DNA of 64,000 nt from SZUA-37 sp964472525 (lineage in GTDB: Bacteria > Pseudomonadota > Gammaproteobacteria > UBA6429 > Thiohalophilaceae). Positions 6,850 through 14,572 of the stretch are shown here, piece by piece. The stretch lies in NCBI GenBank assembly GCA_964472525.1, contig CAYYLL010000001.1, forward strand, positions 1 to 64,000. Reading direction: 5' to 3'. Made by a program: the position numbers and the translations under genes. Numbering within the stretch: the first letter of the stretch is position 1; every line of letters begins with the position of its first letter. A model generated the notes under the pieces. It saw only the letters and a program-made list of their open reading frames with translations. It was not told the origin of the DNA and made no database searches.

Positions 6850-7152
6850 TATCTCTATTGTTTGCTTTGATGGTTGTATTCATATCTCACCCTTGCTACA
6901 TTCGGGCTCGAGGCCCTTTCGACTGTTCGAGTTTAAAGTTAGAATCGGTATCACGCCCCAGCTTGTTAACGGGCTAGAAGTATTCTGCACCGGGCATCAA
7001 TCGGGCTGTCATACCGAAAATCTGTTGCTGCAGGTTTGGGCCTCACTGTATCGCGTTGGAGATAATAATAAAATTATGATTTTCAGATCATACAAGCAAA
7101 TTAAGATTGTTCGCTACTCGCTCACTGGGACGGACAAAAGGCTATCGCCTTT

Positions 7153-7220
7153 AAAAATAATAGGTGTCAGAGACAAATTGTTTATGTTTATAATATTAGT
7201 CTCTGACACCTATTATTTTT
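7153..7220. repeat. Perfect 22-bp inverted repeat, REPIN/terminator-like
   Basis: A 22-bp arm at 7153-7174 (containing aataggtgtcagagac in interrupted form, taataggtgtcagagac) is exactly complementary to 7199-7220, with a 24-bp loop. An A-run precedes and a T-run follows, so on either strand it could act as an intrinsic terminator. The ggtgtcagagac core also resembles palindromic repeats dispersed in many gammaproteobacteria. It ends 47 bp before the hemerythrin start. Confidence 0.7.
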
Positions 7221-7266
7221 ATTCAAACTTATTTCGGGCGTTATTTTTCCAAACAGGAGAAGACTT

Positions 7267-7668
7267 ATGAAAGATATAGTGTGGGGTAAGGTACTAAGTG
7301 TCGATGTTGATGAGATCGATGAAGATCACCGCAAGCTGCTGGGTATTTTTAATATTCTTAATCATTCTTTAGCTGACGGAGAATCACAGGATTATCTGGC
7401 GGCGGTATTAGAAGAGCTGATCAATTGTACGTTCTGGCACTTCAGTCATGAAGAGCGATTGATGCTGAAGTATGGTTATAAGGACATTGAAGAACACAAG
7501 GCGATGCACCAGGAATTGATTAAAAGCGCCAGGGAATTACAGTATAAGATTCTTCATACGGATAAACCTATAGCAGATGAAGATATCGTGTTTTTGGAGC
7601 GTTGGTTAACTGAGCATATCCTCACGGACGATATGAGATTAGGTGCTTATCTTTCTCAAGTGATGTAG
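7267..7668 (+). CDS. Bacteriohemerythrin
   Basis: This 133-residue four-helix protein has the non-heme di-iron signature of hemerythrins: an N-terminal WGKVLSVDVDEIDEDHRKLL, HFSHEERLMLKYGY, HKAMHQELI and a C-terminal WLTEHILTDDMRLGAYL, giving the usual His/Glu/Asp ligand set. It should bind oxygen reversibly in the cytoplasm, for storage or sensing, typical of microaerophilic or motile bacteria. A good aggag ribosome binding site is present. No attC is recognisable directly downstream; 7669-7920 shows nothing else. Confidence 0.92.
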   Translation: MKDIVWGKVLSVDVDEIDEDHRKLLGIFNILNHSLADGESQDYLAAVLEELINCTFWHFSHEERLMLKYGYKDIEEHKAMHQELIKSARELQYKILHTDKPIADEDIVFLERWLTEHILTDDMRLGAYLSQVM

Positions 7669-7920
7669 GCGTCACTTGCGGAGTGTTTAAAGACATTTAG
7701 TAATATGTCAGATGAGGTTTAAGTTAATACATTTAAGCGGTTACCACATTAAATCATCAGGCACCTGAAATTCTGCGTAGGGATCCCTCAGTCTCTACCA
7801 CCTATTTCTAGCAGTGCCTTGCCTAAAATAATAGATATGTACAATAAACATGTTTAAGACTGGCAGTCTCAGTTTTCATATGAGAGGTGTTAAGAACACA
7901 ACTTAACCAAAACAGTCGCC

Positions 7921-8661
7921 CTATAAATTAATACCAACACTACTTACAATATTAGGGATATCTAATTTACGGCTACTTTTCGCCTTAAATATCGCAATAG
8001 GGTGTCTTAAAAGTGACATATTATAGGATAATATAGGTAGTTTTATGAGACTTCCTATCAACAAGTTAGAAGTAAAGAAAATTCGAAAGCTTTCATTTCT
8101 AGTTTTATTTTTATAATGACGAGCACATACGGCCATGAGTAATACATTGATAACTAAATATTGGTCAATATTTTTATCCATTGACCAACCCACAATGTAC
8201 CTTGAAAATAAATCTAAGACCATCGCAACATACAGAAATCCTTCATAGGTGCGTACATAAGTAATATCACTCACCCAGCGTTCATTGGGATTAGTTGGGT
8301 TAAAATTTTGTTCTAAGATATTTTCTGCAACCGTTGCTGCTTTTCCGCCTTTTATATAACATCTTTTATAGCCAATTTGTGCTTTTAGCTTGTTGTTACG
8401 CATTATCTTTGCAACACGATGAACACTGCATATTTCACCTGACTCACGTAAATCATGATGGATCCAAGGACTGCCATAGGTCGCACCACTGACAATATAA
8501 AACCCTTTGATCAGTTTTAATAATCGTTGATCTTCGATGGCACGATCTGAAAATGGTTTGATTAGCCACGCGTAGAAGCCACTCGGATGGAGTTTGAAAA
8601 CACGACACATCACTCGAATAGAGAATTCATCTCGATGCTGCTTCATAAAGGCGTACTTCAC
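7921..8661 (-). pseudogene. IS3-family transposase OrfB, 3'-truncated
   Basis: The minus-strand frame starts at a GTG overlapping the end of orfA, as in IS3 elements using programmed -1 frameshifting. The first about 180 residues are typical OrfB: MCRVFKLHPSGFYAWL, then YGSPWIHHDL, the HTH_21 region, and the rve integrase core with WVSDITYVRTYEGFLYVAMV (first catalytic Asp) up to VINVLLMAV. From there (about 8125) it diverges into unrelated sequence. It therefore lacks the second Asp and the catalytic Glu and cannot be active. Confidence 0.85.
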
Positions 8662-8936
8662 TCGGGGTGGTTGGCAAAGTACTTTGCGGCCTTTAGTATG
8701 TCGCGTTCCTCAGTGACACGTCGTAGCTCAGATTTAAGTTGTGCTATCTCCGCTTGGCTTTCAGCTTGATCCACTTGTTGAGGGCTTTGTTCATCAAAGC
8801 GCTTTAACCAGGCATATAAACTATGGGTGGTCGTGCCTAATCGTTCAGCAACCTCTGCAACGGAGTAACCCCGTTCGGTTACTTGCTTAACGGCTTCTAT
8901 TTTAAATTCATCGGTCTATCGTTTTCCACTGTTCAT
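8658..8936 (-). pseudogene. IS3-family OrfA with an early stop codon
   Basis: Read on the minus strand from ATG 8936: MNSGKR, a TAG at codon 7, then TDEFKIEAVKQVTERGYSVA, RLGTTTHSLYAWLKRF and a leucine-zipper-like LKSELRRVTEERDILKAA. This is a standard 92-residue IS3 OrfA (HTH plus zipper) apart from the nonsense codon, which replaces the Tyr normally found in KRYTDEFK. The end overlaps orfB by 4 bp (GTGA). Confidence 0.85.
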
Positions 8937-8998
8937 AAACACCTCTCATAGAGTTATATTATATGGCTTTTAGGTGTCTAAAAATGTTGGGAAGTCCA
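8937..8998 (-). mobile_element. IS3-family upstream terminal inverted repeat and promoter region
   Basis: On the minus strand the element begins TGGACTTCCCAACATTTTT, a typical IS3-group end with 5'-TG, and leads into orfA through a tatgagaggtg ribosome binding site. The opposite end of the element is missing along with the 3' part of orfB. A 3' orfB piece is found at 13717-13902 in the other orientation. Confidence 0.7.
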
Positions 8999-9094
8999 GT
9001 TTGACTCCGTTGGATGTTGACAAACATCATGTTTCTTATCGGCCCAATCAATCCCGATAAGGGCGGCAAAATCATTTACGTTTAGTACTTTCAT
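8999..9094 (-). pseudogene. IS110-family transposase N-terminal remnant 4, interrupted by IS3
   Basis: Minus-strand translation from ATG 9094 gives MKVLNVNDFAALIGIDWADK then KHDVCQHPTESN, the canonical IS110 (GIDWADKKHD) start with the first DEDD Asp. It is cut at 8998/8999 by the end of the IS3 element, so IS3 inserted into an existing IS110 copy. The remainder of the IS110 gene is not found on the far side of the IS3 remnant. Confidence 0.75.
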
Positions 9095-9144
9095 ATCCTT
9101 TGTCCCCGGTGTAAAGTAAGTTTTGGAATGTGCTTGGAATTTTT

Positions 9145-9433
9145 TTCTCGCAGGTCTTATAGATAGTCGGTGTCACGAAGATCCCTGAGTATGCGTTTTG
9201 AAACAAAATGACTTCTGCTGATCCGAATGTCTTGTTATGAACATTTAATGTTAGGCGCTCAATATTCGTGATCAGCAGAAGTATGTTCCACTTATTTTAT
9301 TGAAAGGTAAATAAAGGTTTGATGGAACTGTCCAACTATAAGGCGTTTAAACCGCATCGCATTCCATGCGCTGCTCGGACAATTACCCGTGCGCTTTGCT
9401 TGCGTGTAATTGCCGTTTAATTCGGCGTTAGAC
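9145..9433. repeat. 289-bp ORF-less cassette-like unit, copy 2
   Basis: This is the second copy of the unit at 54-342. The hairpin arms here are tctgctgatc and gatcagcaga. Relative to copy 1, one base pair has changed on both sides (C:G here, T:A there), so pairing is preserved. The right third is an attC site. There is no significant ORF. Confidence 0.7.
9330..9433 (+). repeat. attC: attC site 8
   Basis: Perfect cores GTCCAAC and GTTAGAC flank a 104-bp imperfect palindrome, nearly identical to attC 1. It begins a cassette holding the broken methyltransferase. Confidence 0.88.
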
Positions 9434-9463
9434 CAATAATCATCAATCTAAAATGGAAGTACC

Positions 9464-10235
9464 ATGCAAAAAAGACATAGAATACAATTTCCAAAACCTG
9501 AATCATCCAATCTTAATCAAGACGAAGCTTATTTCTACCTTCAAGGATCTGGAGGTCAACGTAAAATCAGGTTTCATGACTACGATGAAATTTACCAAGT
9601 ACAGGGCTTGTATAAACAGGTATTTTATGATCGTTTAAAGTGCACATCTCCTGCTAAAGTAGCAACCATTCTTGAATCAGCCGTAAAGCAATCTCAAGAT
9701 AATTTCTCAGAACTACGAGTGTTAGACCTGGGTATAGGTAACGGTATGATGGGCGAGGAGTTAAAAAAACATGGATTGTCTCGCTTGATAGGTGTGGATA
9801 GAAGCATATGATGCTACCATCCGAGATAGACCTGGTTTGTATGATGCATATTACATAGAGGATTTCACTCGATTAAGCGAAGAAAAGAAAGAAGATATTG
9901 CGTCATGGCAGTGTGATTGTATGGTTACAGTTGCCGCTTTAGGTTTTGGTGATATTCCAACGAAAGCATTTATAGAGGCATTTAATATCATTAATGCAGA
10001 AGGGTGGGTTGCATTTAATATAAAAGAATCCTTTTTTAATAATACCGATAATTCAGGGTTTTCAAAGATGATTCGAGAATTGATTTTTTCGGAATATCTT
10101 GATATATATCATATTGAACGATATCGACATAGGCTATCTATTGAAGGTGAACCACTTTATTATTTTGCAATCGCTGGCAAGAAAAATTTCGATGTGCCTG
10201 TAGAATTTCTTGAATCAAAAAATATTATAGCCTAA
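9464..10235 (+). pseudogene. Class I SAM-dependent methyltransferase, frameshifted (cassette)
   Basis: The first frame (9464-9811) contains the SAM-binding motif I VLDLGIGNGMMGEELKKHG followed by LIGVD. It then terminates, and the rest of the protein continues in another frame from about 9800 (EAYDATIRDRPGLYDAYY; CMVTVAALGFGDIP; GWVAFNIKESFF; HRLSIEGEPLYYFAIAGKK). Joined, this is a roughly 250-residue methyltransferase of the type acting on small molecules. A small indel around 9797-9803 in the acidic-loop region explains the break. The substrate is unknown. Confidence 0.75.
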
Positions 10236-10314
10236 CAAGAAACTCAACAAGGACTTATTTTTATCGGCTAAAAACCGGCCGCTGAGAAATAATCCTGTTA
10301 CTTAAACGTTAGAG
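10230..10314 (+). repeat. attC: attC site 9
   Basis: GCCTAAC (perfect) and GTTAGAG flank an 85-bp palindrome with ggacttattttta opposite aaataatcct and a ggcta-aaaaccggcc tip. The methyltransferase stop lies in the left core. Confidence 0.85.
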
Positions 10315-10336
10315 CAATAAAAAAGAAAAGAACTCG

Positions 10337-10627
10337 ATGCTTAAAGAAGAACAAAACAAACTATATAATTCATTTTATGAGTCAACGCATAATAATGAAT
10401 ATTTAAATAAAAAAACGGAGTTGTTGGTAGGTTTATCGGCGGCAATAGCAATGAATTGCCAACCCTGTACAAAATATTATATTAAAAAGGCAAAAGAAGC
10501 AGGTATTTACAAGGGTGAAATATCAGAGGTAGTTGCTAAAGTAATGGCAGTGGCAGCAGGGCAAAAAAAATTACAAACAATGGAAGTTCTAAATGAAGCG
10601 AAAATCGATTTATCTGAATTTAAATAA
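10337..10627 (+). CDS. Carboxymuconolactone decarboxylase (AhpD-like) family protein
   Basis: This 96-residue all-helical protein carries the AhpD/CMD signature: LVGLSAAIAMNCQPCTKYYI with a CxxC at Cys41 and Cys44, then EISEVVAKVMAVAAGQKKLQ. Stand-alone CMD proteins with CxxC often act as thiol-dependent peroxidase or reductase partners; no substrate can be read here. It begins 22 bp after attC 9, a normal cassette layout. Family call is strong, function generic. Confidence 0.85.
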   Translation: MLKEEQNKLYNSFYESTHNNEYLNKKTELLVGLSAAIAMNCQPCTKYYIKKAKEAGIYKGEISEVVAKVMAVAAGQKKLQTMEVLNEAKIDLSEFK

Positions 10628-10630
10628 AAG

Positions 10631-10811
10631 CTCTAACAAGCGACTGAGATTAAAATCAACCCTAAAATATTAAATTTTCAAGTCATTTGTTCATTCTAAT
10701 TTGTACCGTCACGCAACATTGCATTTAAAATAACAATCATTTTTCGTATACATGCAGTCAGCGCCACTTTCAGACTTCCGCATTGTTTGCCGGTTAAGCG
10801 CGATGTTAACT
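10631..10811 (+). repeat. attC: attC site 10, unusually long or composite
   Basis: A left core CTCTAAC just after the CMD stop opens the site, but the only plausible right core (GTTAACT, 10805-10811) is 180 bp away, beyond the normal attC size. A second left-core-like ACGCAAC at 10711 could pair with it to form a 101-bp site. The stretch may be a fusion of two attC sites. Confidence 0.45.
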
Positions 10812-10830
10812 TTCCAAGGAGAAAGAAGTT

Positions 10831-11151
10831 ATGAAATGGTATTGGGCTATATTATTCACAATAGTAATTTTACTTGTAACCTTAGGTGTATCAGGACTAG
10901 TCGGTTTCGATCTTACTTTGATAATGGTTCCCGTAACTGCTCTCTTGGTTGCCATAGATTCAAAAAAAATAGGCCTTAAAAATTACAAATCCGGGATATC
11001 TTACAATCCTGTAGTAGTTTTCTTTGCCGTCGGTCTATTATGGATTTTTGGATTTCCTTGGTACTTACATGTTCGCTACAAGATCAAGAATGGTCTAGCT
11101 GAACTCAAAGAATCAAAGTCTGATTTAATTCAAGACGAAGGTTCAAGCTAA
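10831..11151 (+). CDS. Small integral membrane protein of unknown function (cassette)
   Basis: This 106-residue protein has two or three hydrophobic segments (about 4-24, 26-44 and 60-84) and a charged cytoplasmic-looking tail (KIKNGLAELKESKSDLIQDE). A strong ribosome binding site (aaggagaaagaag) precedes the ATG and an attC overlaps the end. The middle segment KNYKSGISYNPVVVFFAVGL followed by WIFGFPWYLHVRYKI suggests a general small-membrane-protein type rather than an enzyme. Family not recognised. Confidence 0.7.
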   Translation: MKWYWAILFTIVILLVTLGVSGLVGFDLTLIMVPVTALLVAIDSKKIGLKNYKSGISYNPVVVFFAVGLLWIFGFPWYLHVRYKIKNGLAELKESKSDLIQDEGSS

Positions 11152-11232
11152 CAATACGTGCAACGCTGACAATTTAAAGCATTGCTTGAAAAACAGTAAC
11201 ACTTTAAATTACAGGTTAACTTGGTGTTAGGC
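11147..11232 (+). repeat. attC: attC site 11
   Basis: AGCTAAC and a perfect GTTAGGC bound an 86-bp palindrome (aatttaaagcattgc... and ...cactttaaatt arms). Confidence 0.82.
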
Positions 11233-11254
11233 TCAATAAAAAAGGAGAACACTC

Positions 11255-11782
11255 ATGAACCAAAGTAACTCACCTGATGAAATGATTTCTGTAACTGACT
11301 TCGCACAAGCCCATGGAATAAATGAAGGTAAAGTAATAGAAATGATTAAAGATGGATTCTATGTAGGTAGAATTATCGATAATAATTGGTATGTATCTAA
11401 AACTGAGGAAAATAGTGAAAGTTTAAAAGAAGAAAGTCAGGGGAAACATTTATTCTCTTTTGAAGGTCGTATTACGCGAGGCAGATACTGGGGCATACTA
11501 GCAGCAATCTTGGTCGTCAATTTCTTAACGCTGTTGGTTGTTGGGCAAACGGTGGGTAGCACCAACAATGAGGCAAGCGGCTTGTTATTTGCCGGACTTT
11601 TAGTTGGACTTCCATGTGCTTGGATTGCGGTTGCGACCTACGTAAAGCGATGGCACGATCTAGGCAAGTCTGGGTGGATGGTACTGACGCAATTTATTCC
11701 ATATATCAATTTTCTGATCCTTTTATATCTAGGTTTTGCGCCAGGGATAATCGGGGCTAATGAATACGGAGAACAACCGTAA
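11255..11782 (+). CDS. DUF805 membrane protein with an N-terminal helix-turn-helix-like segment
   Basis: The 175-residue protein has two parts. Residues about 9-47 (ISVTDFAQAHGINEGKVIEM ... GRIIDNNWYV) look like an excisionase/MerR-like winged-helix or DNA-binding-like module. Residues about 66-170 form a DUF805 domain (YhaH type) with its hallmarks FSFEGRITRGRYW, VKRWHDLGKSGW and GANEYGEQP, and three membrane helices. DUF805 function is unknown. It has a good aaaggagaac ribosome binding site and a complete cassette layout between attC 11 and attC 12. Confidence 0.85.
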   Translation: MNQSNSPDEMISVTDFAQAHGINEGKVIEMIKDGFYVGRIIDNNWYVSKTEENSESLKEESQGKHLFSFEGRITRGRYWGILAAILVVNFLTLLVVGQTVGSTNNEASGLLFAGLLVGLPCAWIAVATYVKRWHDLGKSGWMVLTQFIPYINFLILLYLGFAPGIIGANEYGEQP

Positions 11783-11802
11783 TAGCTAGTTTATAAAATG
11801 AA

Positions 11803-11900
11803 GCCTAACAAATAGCTCCAGCGGATAATTCAAAGCGGCACTTGTTTTGCATTCGCAAAAACGTGCCGTTTTGAATTATCCGCTGAGCAAGGTGTTAGGT
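11803..11900 (+). repeat. attC: attC site 12
   Basis: GCCTAAC and GTTAGGT are perfect cores. The 98-bp palindrome (ccagcggataattcaaagcggcac opposite gtgccgttttgaattatccgctg) is very clean and belongs to the family of attC 7. Confidence 0.9.
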
Positions 11901-12023
11901 CAATGAATAGAAGAGCACCACCATAAAATCATTTCCAGTCTTTTATCAGATATTGATAACTTATTTAATGCTCTAAATTGAAGCGGGGAATACCAATTAA
12001 AAAATTAAAAGGAGGCCTTAACA

Positions 12024-12557
12024 ATGAAGAAAAACATAAAGATATTTATAGGATTACTCTTGGTATTAACCATAATCACGTCTGCCTATGCAGTTTCATC
12101 TCGAGAATATCAATGGGAGCTTGACGGTAGTGCTACGGTTCATAAATTGCCGGCATAACCGCGGATCTATTTTGTTTTAGATAAGTCTGTTACGGGAAAC
12201 TGGCCAAACGAACTTTTGCTCCAACTTAAGCAAATCATTGCCAACGCAGTTCGCCATGCCTCAATTGGAATACCAGTCAAATATAAACAGGTGTACATTT
12301 ATTACAATAATGGCTTTGGTGTTGGTTTTGATGGTAAGGGGCAACCGTATAACTGGTTTTCTCATGATCTCAAAATCGAAGTTAAGGAGAACAGCGGTAA
12401 ATCACTCTATGAGAAAAACTACAAGGGCAGCGTTCCGGGAGCACATGCTGGTGGAACATATTCGACCGGAAGGACTGCAGGTGTATATCGGGGGCCTGTG
12501 AATTATGAGTTGGTTTTGGAGAGCGTAAAGAAGTGGTTGCGGAATGATACACTCTAG
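12024..12557 (+). pseudogene. Secreted protein of unknown function, interrupted by one in-frame TAA (cassette)
   Basis: ATG 12024 follows an aaaggagg ribosome binding site and encodes a clear signal peptide (MKKNIKIFIGLLLVLTIITS, cleavage near AYA). After 44 codons a TAA at 12156-12158 stops it, yet the same frame continues open to 12557 (IYFVLDKSVTGNWPNELLLQ ... GSVPGAHAGGTYSTGR). The intact protein would have 177 residues. The mature domain is not one I recognise. A single substitution (for example CAA to TAA) accounts for the break. The cassette has no attC; an IS110 pseudogene follows. Confidence 0.7.
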
Positions 12558-12633
12558 GGGGATATATAGGAGGGTACTGAGACTATGATTAAGATAACTG
12601 ATAACTATAAATTGACTCGTGCTGGGATTGATC

Positions 12634-13720
12634 ATGAACCCGAAACACCCCAATAATCAGTTGATATTAGGCGTTGATACACATTTAAATTGTCACGTAG
12701 CGGTACTAATAAATACTATCGGTCAGGTCATATGTACTGATGAATTTGAAACGAATTTAAAGGATTATAAAAAATTACTACGATGGTGCCAATCATTTGG
12801 TAAATTAGTCAAAGCCGGCATCGAAGGAACAGGAGCGTATGGTGCAGGACTAAGCCGATTTTTGTCATCTTGTGACGTTACTGTTTGTGAAGTAAATCGA
12901 CCTAATCGAGCAAGAAGAAGATTGCGTGGTAAATCTGATCCAACGGATGCAGAGAATGCGGCAAGAGCTGTTTTATCTGATGAAGCAAAAGCGATCCCAA
13001 AAACACAAACAGGAGCCGTAGAGGCAATGTGATTTCTATTAATAGCTATGCGCAGTGCGGTAAAAGCCAGAACACAAGCCATTAATCAAATCCGAGCTAT
13101 ATTGGTGACAGCACCTGATACCGTACGTGTAAAGTATTTACTGAGTTCTCAATCAGCCTGTATTGAAGCATGTCAAAGCATTAATTCTTTAGGGAACTCG
13201 TCACTATTAGAAATGCTTTCTATTACGCTTAAATTGTTAGCAAATCGGTGGTTGAATTTAAGTAAAGAACTTAAGATTCTGGATAAAAATTTAAAAAAAA
13301 TAACAACGGACGTAGCACCCGATTTAACGCATCAGTATGGTGTTGGGCCTTATGTCGCTGCTACCCTCATGGTCACGGCGGGTGATAATCCAGAGCGATT
13401 GAAAAAAGAGTCTTCATTTTTGCAGCATTGTGTGGTGTAAGTCCTGTGGAGGCGTCATCAGGTAAAGTCACGAGGCACCGACTCAATCGTGGTGGTTCAC
13501 GCGTGGCGAATAATGCACTATGGACAGTGACTTTAATACGAATGCGAAGTGATCCACGAACTAAACAGTATGTCGCAAGAAGAACTTGTGAAGGATTGTC
13601 ATTAAAAAAAGTCAGCGGTGTCTTAAAAGGTACATTGCTCGGGAATTATTTCCAAAAATATTGAATGATTTATCTTTATCTTTATCTTTATCAACTTAAC
13701 TTGATATAGGAGCGTCAATG
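12634..13720 (+). pseudogene. IS110-family transposase pseudogene 5
   Basis: From ATG 12634: LILGVDTHLNCHVAVLI (DEDD domain), IEGTGAYGAGLSRFL and LRGKSDPTDAENAARAVL. A TGA at 13030-13032 replaces the Arg codon normally after VEAM. The frame resumes with SAVKARTQAINQIRAIL. A frameshift in a T-run near 13418 leads to LCGVSPVEASSGKVTRHRLN, RGGSRVANNALWTVTLIRMR and ARRTCEGLSLKK (C-terminal transposase_20 domain). A final shift near 13625 precedes a LFPKILNDL-type end and four tttatc repeats (13669-13692). The fragment is rightward and inactive. Confidence 0.88.
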
Positions 13721-13902
13721 CGGTAGCGGAAAGTTTTTTTGGTACGCTAAAAACGGAACATGTAAATCATGAACGATATAATAATATTAGAGAAGCATGA
13801 ATCAACTTATTTCAATATATCGAAGGGTTTTATAATCGTAAACGCAGACATTCACACTTAGGTAATATATGGCCACTTAAGTTTGAACAAATGGCTGCAT
13901 GA
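13717..13902 (+). pseudogene. IS3-family OrfB C-terminal remnant
   Basis: The plus-strand frame reads NAVAESFFGTLKTEHVNHER (containing the catalytic-Glu region), then YNNIREA, a TGA, and INLFQYIEGFYNRKRRHSHL and LKFEQMAA. This is the conserved end of IS3 OrfB. It complements exactly the part missing from the OrfB at 7921-8661, but lies 5 kb away in the opposite orientation. The in-frame TGA shows decay. Confidence 0.82.
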
Positions 13903-13905
13903 ATC

Positions 13906-14013
13906 TATGTCCGTTATACGGGGTACAGATCAGTATTATGGAATTTGACTTTTGCTTTATTAGGACCAATAGCAATACCGATTATTTTATCTACTAAAAA
14001 TAAAATCAAATGA
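13906..14013 (+). pseudogene. 3' remnant of a truncated cassette gene (membrane protein tail)
   Basis: An open 35-codon stretch with no start codon directly follows the IS3 remnant: YRSVLWNLTFALLGPIAIPI then ILSTKNKIK and a stop. The hydrophobic helix with a basic end looks like the C-terminus of a small membrane protein whose 5' part was lost to the IS insertions. An attC lies about 100 bp downstream, as expected for a cassette tail. Confidence 0.45.
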
Positions 14014-14109
14014 TGGTGTTAATAATAATCCAATAATCTAAAAGTTATAAATATAATGAATTAATTTTAAATAGAATTTAAATGAAAAATGTTTAAAAAT
14101 TGTATCGTC

Positions 14110-14176
14110 ACATAACAAAATATTTTAGGTTGATTCAAAACATAATGTTATTCTGCAGGTTAACTTAGCGTTATGT
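14110..14176 (+). repeat. attC: attC site 13
   Basis: ACATAAC and GTTATGT are exact reverse complements of each other at the two ends of a 67-bp palindrome, with aaaatattttaggttgattc opposite the gcaggttaacttagc shoulder. The cores deviate from the strict consensus in the same compensatory way, so the fold is preserved. Confidence 0.78.
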
Positions 14177-14228
14177 GTGAATACAAATGTTGCTCAATCA
14201 AGTGCGCATCAATGAGGAGTGAAGAGAA

Positions 14229-14471
14229 ATGAATATCGATCAACTTACAGAGTTTTTTAAATGGATGGCAATAATTAATGTACTGTTTTTTCTGTTAAGC
14301 TTTGTGTTAGTAATGACACTTAATAATGTGATGGGTAAATTACATGGAAAGTTATTTAACATAAAAAAAGAGAATGTATCATTAATGGCATATGGGTACT
14401 TGGGTATGTTTAAGGTACTAATAATCATTTTTATTTTAGTGCCCTATATATCCCTTTTATTGATTAAATAA
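14229..14471 (+). CDS. DUF6868-like small membrane protein (cassette)
   Basis: This 80-residue protein has two membrane helices (about 12-32 and 58-78). It matches a small family I know as DUF6868: MNIDQLTEFFKWMAIINVLF, then MAYGYLGMFKVLIIIFILVP YISLLLI. Function is unknown. It has a ribosome binding site (gaggagtgaagag) and sits between attC 13 and attC 14 as a tidy single-gene cassette. Confidence 0.7.
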   Translation: MNIDQLTEFFKWMAIINVLFFLLSFVLVMTLNNVMGKLHGKLFNIKKENVSLMAYGYLGMFKVLIIIFILVPYISLLLIK

Positions 14472-14487
14472 TGGGTTTAATGGAACA

Positions 14488-14568
14488 CTCGAACTATAAG
14501 TCAGTCAACTTGACCAAAAACACGCCGCTTTGTTCTGTGTTTTTGGCAAGTTACTTCTAACGTTAGCC
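14488..14568 (+). repeat. attC: attC site 14
   Basis: CTCGAAC and GTTAGCC bound an 81-bp palindrome (gtcaacttgaccaaaaacac opposite gtgtttttggcaagttac). The left flank gggtttaatggaac (14473-14486) is shared with attC 1, with attC 8 (one base different) and with the array edge at 16261. Confidence 0.78.
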
Positions 14569-14572
14569 CTAA

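Noticed and set aside
7080..7150. A possible attC remnant next to IS110 remnant 3 (atcatacaagcaaatt...gctactcgctcactgg).
   Set aside because: No GTTRRRY right core and no clear palindrome; only the atcataca junction resembles attC 3.
7877..7900. A tatgagaggtgtt match to the IS3 orfA upstream region as another IS3 remnant.
   Set aside because: The match is only about 13 bp and no coding similarity follows.
13669..13692. Four tttatc hexamer repeats as a phase-variation tract.
   Set aside because: They lie at the very end of a dead transposase gene, and six bases do not change the frame.
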